Of a stretch of DNA of 5,826 nucleotides, positions 1 to 5,826 are shown piece by piece (position 1 is the stretch's first letter; each line of letters opens with the position of its first letter). The position numbers and the translations under genes are program-made. The stretch is taken from assembly GCA_018066065.1 (NCBI GenBank), contig JAGHSC010000177.1:1-5826 (forward strand), written 5' to 3'. The notes below the pieces were generated by a model, which was given only the letters and a program-made list of their open reading frames with translations, was not told where the DNA came from and did no database searches. Source of the stretch: Candidatus Cryptobacteroides faecihippi (lineage in GTDB: Bacteria > Bacteroidota > Bacteroidia > Bacteroidales > UBA932).

Positions 1-1
1 C

Positions 2-2026
2 CTCTGTCTGACTTTTACAAACAAGGCGGCTTCCGAGATGAGGCAGAGAATCTCGAAGATGGTACACAGCGGGGACTACAACGACTTCGTGTGCACCATC
101 GATGGCTTCTGCGTGAAGTTCCTCCGCAGGGAGATCCACAGGCTGGGCTTCCCGAAATCCTTCTCCATCATCGACGAGGAGGATTCGAAGGCACTTGCCA
201 GGCAGACCATGGAGGAACTCGGGATCAAGAGGACCGAGAAGACCGTCAAGGAATTCCTCGGACAGGTCGCTGTCGAGAAGTCGATGAACGACTACATCAC
301 CACGTTCATGCTCCCTGAGGTGAAGTGGACTGACGGGATGCTCAAGTCGCCCGTGGCCAACTACATCCACCGCCAGATGAAGACCTGCTCCCTGGACTAC
401 GACGATCTCGAGAACTTCACGAACTACATCCTGGACCGCTTCGAGGCCGCCCGCACCTGGTGGCAGAACCAGCTGAACTACATCATGGTGGATGAGGCCC
501 AGGACTGCAACCTGGACAACTGGCAGATCATCGAGAAGCTTTCCGCCGGGCACGGCAATCTCTTCATCGTGGGCGACCCGGACCAGGCCATCTACGAGTG
601 GCGCGGCGCAAAGCCTGACAGGTTCGTCAACTTTGCTTCGGACAAGGATGTCGTCCTGGACGAGAACTACCGTTCTACTCCGAGGATCCTCGATGTTGCC
701 AATTCCGTGATCTCGAACAATCAGAACCGCATACCGAAGAACCTGTTCACCAGGAAGGAAGAAGGAAAGACCGTGGTCCATTTCCACGGCAAGAACGAGG
801 CTGAGGAGATGGAGTGGATCATCACGCAGATCCGCGGGCTCCTGTCCTCCGGCGCGGATCCTTCGGACATAGCCATCCTCTACAGGGCTTCCTTCCAGTC
901 GAGGGCGATGGAGCAGTCCCTGCTCAATGCCGGGCTTCCGTACGTCATCTGGGGCGGGACGAGGTTCTTCGAGAGGAAGGAGATCAAGGATGCGGTCAGC
1001 TACCTCAAGGTCATCAATGACGGGCAGGATGACATTTCCTTCGAGAGGATCGTCAATGTGCCGCCAAGAAAGCTTGGGAAGAAGTTCGTGGACACCCTCA
1101 GGGACCGCGCGGACGAGGACGGCCGCAGCCTCTTTGACACGCTCAGCCGCCATCTTGACCTGCCGTCGTTCGACAAGCCTGGCGCACGCGACTTCGTCTC
1201 GCTCATCGAGGACGCACGTGAATATTCAAACGGCAGGCTGGTCTCGGACCTGCTGGACAGGGTGCTTGACAGGAGCGGCCTGAAGAGACAGCTGCGCGAG
1301 GACCAGGATGAGGACAGGCTGGAGAACATCGAGGAGCTCGGGCAGAGCATCCGCCTGTACGAAAGCACCAGGAGCGAGGACGATGTGACGCTCTCCGAGT
1401 ACCTTCAGGACATAGCGCTCTACGCCAACCAGGACATCCGCAGGGACACTTCCACGATCAGGATGATGACCATCCATCAGGCCAAGGGACTGGAGTTTCC
1501 GTATGTGTTCGTCATCGGCATGAGCGAGGGAATCTTCCCGAACATGCGCTCCATCAGGGAGTTCAAGAAGAATGGCGAGGAGGAGGAGAGGCGCCTGATG
1601 TACGTGGCGGTGACCAGGGCGGAGAAGGCTCTGTTCCTGACGGAGTCGGAAGGCTACAACGTGGCTTCGAAGATGAACAAGTATCCGTCAAGGTTCCTGA
1701 CGGAGATCAAGAGGAATATGTTCGTGACCGAGGGCTATGTGCCTGAGGATCTCTGGCGAGGGACGCGCAACCTGATGCATGTCCTGGATGAGGAGACCTA
1801 CAGGGCGGGCTCGCAGATGCTCGGGGGCGAGGATGGCTTTGCGGCTGAAAGGGATGAATATTCAAATCCTTTCCGCGTCGGTGACAAGGTTGTCCATGCC
1901 GTCTTCGGCGAGGGCGAGGTGGTCGGCGCGAACAAGGAATTTACAACGCTGGAGGTCCGTTTCGCGGATGGCGCCACACGCCATCTGAGGACCGACTTCC
2001 TGAAACCGCAGGATTTGCCTGTATGA
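2..2026 (+). CDS. uvrD: UvrD/PcrA-family ATP-dependent DNA helicase, 5'-truncated by window edge
   Basis: This is a superfamily 1A 3'-5' DNA helicase, a cytoplasmic motor that unwinds DNA in repair and replication. The frame is open from base 2, so the ATG at 38 is an internal methionine: the 12 codons before it encode the end of motif Ia (LTFTNKAASEM), which normally lies about 60 residues into the protein. The start and the Walker A ATP-binding loop are therefore off the left edge. Counting from base 2, visible motifs are motif II DEAQD (164-168), motif III GDPDQ followed by IYEWRGA (191-202), motif IV NYRST (222-226), motif V TIHQAKGLE (490-498) and motif VI RRLMYVAVTRA (530-540). Residues about 622-672 form the small C-terminal Tudor-like domain of PcrA/UvrD (VGDKVVHAVFGEG). 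The 674 visible residues plus about 60 missing match the usual 720-740. The symbol is family-level; Rep- or PcrA-like orthology is not settled. The stop overlaps the glgB start. Confidence 0.93.
   Translation, partial: LCLTFTNKAASEMRQRISKMVHSGDYNDFVCTIDGFCVKFLRREIHRLGFPKSFSIIDEEDSKALARQTMEELGIKRTEKTVKEFLGQVAVEKSMNDYITTFMLPEVKWTDGMLKSPVANYIHRQMKTCSLDYDDLENFTNYILDRFEAARTWWQNQLNYIMVDEAQDCNLDNWQIIEKLSAGHGNLFIVGDPDQAIYEWRGAKPDRFVNFASDKDVVLDENYRSTPRILDVANSVISNNQNRIPKNLFTRKEEGKTVVHFHGKNEAEEMEWIITQIRGLLSSGADPSDIAILYRASFQSRAMEQSLLNAGLPYVIWGGTRFFERKEIKDAVSYLKVINDGQDDISFERIVNVPPRKLGKKFVDTLRDRADEDGRSLFDTLSRHLDLPSFDKPGARDFVSLIEDAREYSNGRLVSDLLDRVLDRSGLKRQLREDQDEDRLENIEELGQSIRLYESTRSEDDVTLSEYLQDIALYANQDIRRDTSTIRMMTIHQAKGLEFPYVFVIGMSEGIFPNMRSIREFKKNGEEEERRLMYVAVTRAEKALFLTESEGYNVASKMNKYPSRFLTEIKRNMFVTEGYVPEDLWRGTRNLMHVLDEETYRAGSQMLGGEDGFAAERDEYSNPFRVGDKVVHAVFGEGEVVGANKEFTTLEVRFADGATRHLRTDFLKPQDLPV
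2010..2026 (+). promoter_or_regulatory. glgB translation start region: ATGA stop/start overlap with weak AGGA
   Basis: The helicase TGA (2024-2026) overlaps the first glgB ATG (2023-2025), a classic arrangement for translational coupling, in which a ribosome ending one gene restarts on the next. An AGGA at 2010-2013 sits 9 bases before this ATG and could be a weak ribosome binding site, but it lies inside the helicase codons and may be chance. Two further in-frame ATGs at 2026 and 2032 would shorten the protein by only 1 or 3 residues and leave all domains intact. Confidence 0.55.
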
Positions 2027-4047
2027 TGAATATGAAGAATTCTGAATGGATCTACAAGACTGACCCTTACCTGATGCCGTACAAGGAGGCCATCGAGGCC
2101 AGGCATCAGCGGATCTGCGATGCTGTCGAGCGTTTCCTGGGAGGTGGCGGTGGACGGCTTTCCGACTGTGCCGTGAACCACCTCTACTACGGCATGCATC
2201 GCACCGAGGATGGGTCGTGGGTCTTCCGCGAGTGGGCTCCCAACGCGACCCGCATCTACCTGATAGGCGATTTCAACGGATGGAAGCGCACGGGTGGATA
2301 TTCACTCACCCCCGTTGGCAACGGCAACTGGGAGATTGTCATCCCCGACTTCTTCATCCACCACGGCGACCTCTACAAGCTGTACATCGAGTGGCCTGGT
2401 GGAGGTGCCGAGAGGCTTCCTGCCTATGCTGTCAGGACAGTCCAGGACGAAGAGACGAAGGCTTTCTGTGCCCAGGTCTGGGACCCTTCCGACCGCTATC
2501 GCTGGAAGAACGAAAGGCCGGGGAGAAAGCAGAACCCTCTGATCTACGAGTGCCACATCGGCATGTCGTCCGAGGATGAGAAGGTTTCTTCTTTCCTCGA
2601 GTTCAAGGACACCGTGCTCCCGAGGATCGCCGCACTTGGCTACGATGTCATTCAGATCATGGCTCTCCAGGAGCATCCATACTATGGATCCTTCGGCTAC
2701 CAGGTTTCCAACTTCTTTGCACTGAGCTCAAGGTTCGGTACTCCTGAAGAGTTCAAGCAGCTGGTCGATGCCGCCCATGGCTTGGGGATTTCCGTGGTAA
2801 TGGACATAGTGCACTCGCATTCTGTGCTGAACGAGGCTGAGGGATTGAGCATGTTCGATGGCAGGGAGGACCTTTATTTCCACCAGGGACCGCAGGGATA
2901 CCATCCTGCATGGGGCTCCCGATGCTTCGACTACGGCAAGGATTCGACGGTCGCCTTCCTCCTGTCCAACTGCAAGTTCTGGCTCGAGGAGTACAACCTG
3001 GACGGTTTCCGCTTCGACGGTGTCACCTCCATGATCTACTGGGACCATGGCCTTGAGAAGGATTTCGGGGACTATGCCCTCTACTTCGACGAAGGTGTGG
3101 ACGAGTCGGCCGTGACCTACCTTGCGCTGGCCAACATCCTCATCCACGAACTGCTTCCGGATGCCATCACGATCGCTGAGGATGTGAGCGGCATGGCCGG
3201 GCTGGCGGCCCCTCTCGACTGCGGAGGTGTCGGCTTCGACTTCAGGATGGCCATGGGCATCGCCGACCACTGGATCAAGTGGATAAAGGAACGCACGGAC
3301 GAACAGTGGAGCCCTGGCGAGATCTGGTACGAGCTGACCAACAAGCGTGCGGATGAGAGGACGGTAAGCTACGCCGAGTGCCATGACCAGGCCCTGGTCG
3401 GGGACCAGACCCTGATCTTCCGTCTCCTTGATTCAAGGATGTACACTGCCATGGGGAAGGATTCCGATGATGTAGTCGTCGACAGGGGAATCGCCCTCCA
3501 CAAGATGATCAGGCTGATGACCCTTGCAAGCTGCGGTGGCGGCTACCTTAACTTCATGGGCAATGAATTCGGCCATCCTGAATGGATAGATTTCCCTCGG
3601 CAGGGGAATGACTGGTCCTTCAAGTATGCAAGGCGCCAGTGGTCGCTCCAGGACAATCCCGACCTTCGCTACCAAGGTCTCGGTCTCTTCGATGCAGCCA
3701 TGATCTCCCTGGTGAAGGAATATTCCTTGCTGGAGGATGCTCCGGAGCTGCTTGTCTCCGATGAAGAGAAAAAGGTTTTGATTTTCAGAAGAAAAGGCTG
3801 TATCTTTGCATTCAATCTCAATTCTACCGGTTCGTTCACGGACTATGAGTTCCCTGCTCCTGCCGGTGAATATGTAGTGGTGCTTGACTCCGATGCATCC
3901 GAGTTCGGAGGTTTCGGAAGGAATGATGGCTCTGTCCATCACTTCACGAAGCGAGTCGCGGGTCAAGGTGATGAAGTTAGTTATGACGATGTGCTTTCCG
4001 TGTATCTACCATGCCGGTCAGCTGTCGTCCTGAATTTGGTACTATAA
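2023..4047 (+). CDS. glgB: 1,4-alpha-glucan branching enzyme, eukaryotic-type GH13
   Basis: This cytoplasmic enzyme (EC 2.4.1.18) cuts an alpha-1,4-glucan chain and rejoins it through an alpha-1,6 bond, making glycogen branch points. The complete protein is 674 residues. Residues about 9-50 are an N-terminal helical segment (TDPYLMPYKEAIEARH). A CBM48 beta-sandwich follows at about 55-145 (FREWAPNATRIYLIGDFNGW). The GH13 barrel begins near 170 (YECHIGMSS). GH13 regions are intact: region I DIVHSH (261-266), region II DGFRFDG (327-333, nucleophile D332), region III AEDVSG (acid/base E386) and region IV H454-D455. The segment MGNEFGHPEWIDFPRQGNDW, and matches throughout to the animal GBE1 type as I recall it, place it in the eukaryote-like subfamily (GH13_8) rather than the E. 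coli type. A C-terminal beta domain fills about 585-674. The start at 2023 overlaps the helicase stop; ATGs at 2026 and 2032 are alternatives. Five glycines in a row (40-44) are a small oddity. Confidence 0.96.
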   Translation: MMNMKNSEWIYKTDPYLMPYKEAIEARHQRICDAVERFLGGGGGRLSDCAVNHLYYGMHRTEDGSWVFREWAPNATRIYLIGDFNGWKRTGGYSLTPVGNGNWEIVIPDFFIHHGDLYKLYIEWPGGGAERLPAYAVRTVQDEETKAFCAQVWDPSDRYRWKNERPGRKQNPLIYECHIGMSSEDEKVSSFLEFKDTVLPRIAALGYDVIQIMALQEHPYYGSFGYQVSNFFALSSRFGTPEEFKQLVDAAHGLGISVVMDIVHSHSVLNEAEGLSMFDGREDLYFHQGPQGYHPAWGSRCFDYGKDSTVAFLLSNCKFWLEEYNLDGFRFDGVTSMIYWDHGLEKDFGDYALYFDEGVDESAVTYLALANILIHELLPDAITIAEDVSGMAGLAAPLDCGGVGFDFRMAMGIADHWIKWIKERTDEQWSPGEIWYELTNKRADERTVSYAECHDQALVGDQTLIFRLLDSRMYTAMGKDSDDVVVDRGIALHKMIRLMTLASCGGGYLNFMGNEFGHPEWIDFPRQGNDWSFKYARRQWSLQDNPDLRYQGLGLFDAAMISLVKEYSLLEDAPELLVSDEEKKVLIFRRKGCIFAFNLNSTGSFTDYEFPAPAGEYVVVLDSDASEFGGFGRNDGSVHHFTKRVAGQGDEVSYDDVLSVYLPCRSAVVLNLVL

Positions 4048-4062
4048 CTATTAAATAATTTT
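4048..4062 (+). promoter_or_regulatory. 15-base A/T-rich leader between glgB and the debranching gene
   Basis: The spacer is almost wholly A and T (one C) and has no purine-rich Shine-Dalgarno sequence. A/T-rich, SD-less leaders are common in Bacteroidota, where translation depends little on SD pairing. There is no hairpin or T-tract terminator here, so the two flanking genes are probably on one transcript. The role as a translation leader is inferred. Confidence 0.45.
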
Positions 4063-5826
4063 ATGTCCTTCCTTCAGTTTAACAAGGCTGAGCTGGTGAA
4101 CCTCTCATACTCTTTGAAGAGGGAGATCATAAGCGCCAACAAGTCAGGCGCTTACTGCAACACCTCCATCATCGCCTGCAACACAAGGCGCTACCATGGC
4201 CTGCTGGCCGTGACGCTGGACCGTTTCGGTGGTGACAGGTACCTTCTTCTCTCCTCGCTCGACGAGAGCCTCATCATGCAAGGCAAGCAGTTCAACCTGG
4301 GCATCCATTGCTACGGGGACATCTACGAACCCCGTGGACACAAGTATGTGGTGGACTTCCAGGCCGATCCTGTGACGATGATCACCTACAAGGTCGGTGA
4401 GATTGTGTTCACGAAGAGCATCATCCTCGCTCCGGACAAGGACCAGGTCTTCGTGAAGTATGAGCTTGTGAAGGCTCCTTCTCCCGTGACCCTTGTGGTC
4501 AAGCCTTTCCTTGCGTTCCGCAACATCCATGAGCTCACGCATCAGAATCCTGTGGCCGACCCTTCTGCCGGCCAGGTTGCCGGCGGTGCGTCATTCAGGC
4601 TCTACTCATCATTCCCGGATCTCTTCATCCAGGCCAGCTCATCGGCCGTGAAGTTCACATCCCATCCCGACTGGTACATGGGTGTGACTTACTCTGATGA
4701 GTACAGACGCGGGTTTGACTGCCGTGAGGACCTCATGGTCCCCGGTTCCTTCGAGCTCAGGATGAAGCAGGGAGAGTCCGTCGTCTTCTCCGCTGCGACC
4801 TTCGAGTCCAAGCCATCGACTCTCAAGAGGACATACAATTCCCTTGCTGCCAAGCTTCCTCAGATCACGGACTTCAGGGACCAGCTGAAGCGCTGTGCGG
4901 ACTCGCTTGTCACGGAGCACAACGGACGCAAGATGATCTGCGCCGGTCTCTCATGGATGAAGACAGGTCTTCTCAGGGAGACGCTGGAGGCACTTCCTGG
5001 CCTGACCATCTACGCCGACAAGCCTGATGAGTTCGAGGAGATTCTCGACAACCTCATCGCGAATGAAGAGGACAGGCTGTTCAGCAAGACCACCCAGGCA
5101 GAGGCTCCACTTTGCGTGGTCCTCGCCCTTCAGTTCTACATCGGGGCTGGCGCCGATGGCACCAAGGTCTGGGAAAAGTACTCCAAGACTGTCAAGGGAA
5201 TCCTTGAAAGCTACCTTCCTGGAGGCAGGGAGGAAATCTCCATGCAGCCGAATGGTCTTCTCTGGTCGCAGAAGTACAGGACTGCACTTTCATGGATGAA
5301 TGCCTACATCGATGGTGTCCCTGTCACCGAGAGAGCGGGCTATCAGGTCGAGACCAATGCATTCTGGTACAATGCCATCTGCTTCGCACTCGAGATGGAG
5401 AAGGAAGACAGGGAGTTCATCGGGAGGTGGACCGCCATCAGGAATCTCGTCGAGGAGAATTACGAGAAGACTTTCTGGTGCGACGAGATTGGCTGCCTCG
5501 CCGACTATGTCGGTGTCGACGGTCAGAACAAGGACATCCGTCCAAACCAGATCTACGCAATCGCTGTCCCGTACTGCCCGATCGATCCTATGAAGATCCA
5601 GAACATCCTTCATGTCGTCGACAGGGATCTCGTGACCAGAAGGGGTATCAGGACACTTTCCCCAAGGGATGTAAAGTACAAGGGTGTCTATGAAGGTACC
5701 CAGATCGAGCGCGACCTTGCCTACCATCAGGGAAGCACGCGTACCTTCCTGCTGCTGCCTTACGCCGAGGTGTGCTTCAGGGTGAAGGGTGCCGCTTTCA
5801 TCAACAAGGCCGAGTGGCTCATCAAG
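4063..5826 (+). CDS. Glycogen debranching enzyme (amylo-alpha-1,6-glucosidase type), 3'-truncated by window edge
   Basis: This is a probable glycogen debranching enzyme of the bacterial/archaeal two-domain GDE type (GDE_N plus a GH133-like C-terminal domain), which hydrolyses alpha-1,6 branch points. It is not the GH13 enzyme GlgX. The frame is open from the ATG at 4063 to the last base, 588 codons, with perhaps 50-80 residues missing at the end. The N-terminal domain (about 1-260) carries the family signature CNTRRYHGLL (39-48) and LLLSSLDESL. The C-terminal (alpha/alpha)6 domain starts near 280 and shows PNGLLWS (396-402), VETNAFWYNA (429-438), IRPNQI (492-497) and ERDLAYHQG (549-557). Two expected active-site elements differ: WMN (411-413) where family members usually have WMD, and GSTRTF (557-562) where GTVWPW is usual. 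Activity may thus be altered; this could also be normal in its lineage. It lies 15 bases after glgB, fitting a shared glycogen operon. No Shine-Dalgarno sequence precedes it. Confidence 0.9.
   Translation, partial: MSFLQFNKAELVNLSYSLKREIISANKSGAYCNTSIIACNTRRYHGLLAVTLDRFGGDRYLLLSSLDESLIMQGKQFNLGIHCYGDIYEPRGHKYVVDFQADPVTMITYKVGEIVFTKSIILAPDKDQVFVKYELVKAPSPVTLVVKPFLAFRNIHELTHQNPVADPSAGQVAGGASFRLYSSFPDLFIQASSSAVKFTSHPDWYMGVTYSDEYRRGFDCREDLMVPGSFELRMKQGESVVFSAATFESKPSTLKRTYNSLAAKLPQITDFRDQLKRCADSLVTEHNGRKMICAGLSWMKTGLLRETLEALPGLTIYADKPDEFEEILDNLIANEEDRLFSKTTQAEAPLCVVLALQFYIGAGADGTKVWEKYSKTVKGILESYLPGGREEISMQPNGLLWSQKYRTALSWMNAYIDGVPVTERAGYQVETNAFWYNAICFALEMEKEDREFIGRWTAIRNLVEENYEKTFWCDEIGCLADYVGVDGQNKDIRPNQIYAIAVPYCPIDPMKIQNILHVVDRDLVTRRGIRTLSPRDVKYKGVYEGTQIERDLAYHQGSTRTFLLLPYAEVCFRVKGAAFINKAEWLIK

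Noticed and set aside
38..40. ATG at 38 as the true start of the helicase.
   Set aside because: The frame is open upstream to base 2 and encodes the conserved motif Ia (LTFTNKAASE), which must be part of the protein; the Walker A loop lies further upstream still.
1219..1866. A short repeated string (GAATATTCAAA) near 1219 and 1857 in the helicase, with similar ATATTC strings in glgB.
   Set aside because: They encode ordinary Tyr-Ser codons, are irregularly spaced and show no extended similarity around them.
2728..3384. A 218-codon open frame on the minus strand inside glgB.
   Set aside because: It lies wholly antisense to the GH13 catalytic core, whose residues are clearly conserved on the + strand. 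Its translation shows no recognisable domain; GC-rich codon bias readily opens such frames.
3433..3966. A 177-codon minus-strand open frame under the 3' part of glgB.
   Set aside because: It is antisense to well-conserved branching-enzyme sequence, with no recognisable motifs and no promoter or ribosome site of its own.
4035..4063. A Bacteroidota-like promoter (TTTG at 4035-4038 with TAATTTTA at 4056-4063) before the debranching gene.
   Set aside because: The spacing is 17 bases rather than about 19-21, the final G of the -7 element is absent, and transcription would begin inside the coding sequence. It is more likely chance in an A/T-rich spacer.
4144..4542. A 132-codon minus-strand open frame under the debranching gene, with others at 4639-4920 and 5290-5727.
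   Set aside because: The + strand here carries one unbroken frame with debranching family motifs; the minus frames are by-products of its codon use.

Overview
This window holds three co-directional genes on the + strand and essentially nothing else. In order they are the 3' nine-tenths of a UvrD/PcrA-type superfamily 1 DNA helicase (its beginning lies off the left edge), a complete eukaryotic-type 1,4-alpha-glucan branching enzyme (GH13, glgB), and the first 588 codons of a glycogen debranching enzyme of the amylo-alpha-1,6-glucosidase type (GDE/GH133-like), which runs off the right edge. The genes are packed tightly: a 4-base ATGA overlap joins the helicase to glgB, and only 15 A/T-rich bases separate glgB from the debranching gene. 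No RNA genes, repeats, mobile elements, CRISPR arrays or terminators were seen, and no stretch over 300 bases lacks a gene.

The likely source is a bacterium of the Bacteroidota, probably Bacteroidales. Three things support this: the branching enzyme is the animal/fungal-like type rather than the E. coli type; the debranching enzyme is the two-domain form I associate with Bacteroidetes; and its start is preceded by an A/T-rich leader with no Shine-Dalgarno sequence. The coding DNA is fairly GC-rich, with much AGG for arginine, so a higher-GC lineage is likely. This is inference from gene types, not from a marker gene, and other phyla are not excluded.

Together, glgB (making alpha-1,6 branches) and the debranching enzyme (removing them) form a small storage-polysaccharide module for building and remodelling glycogen. 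The helicase belongs to DNA repair or replication and has no obvious functional tie to glycogen, but the stop/start overlap means it is probably co-transcribed and translationally coupled with glgB.

The point most worth checking is in the debranching enzyme. Two normally well-conserved active-site segments look altered: the Trp-Met-Asp element reads Trp-Met-Asn (residues 411-413), and the His-Gln-Gly-Thr-Val-Trp-Pro-Trp element reads His-Gln-Gly-Ser-Thr-Arg-Thr-Phe (555-562). I did not find a clearly new biological system here.
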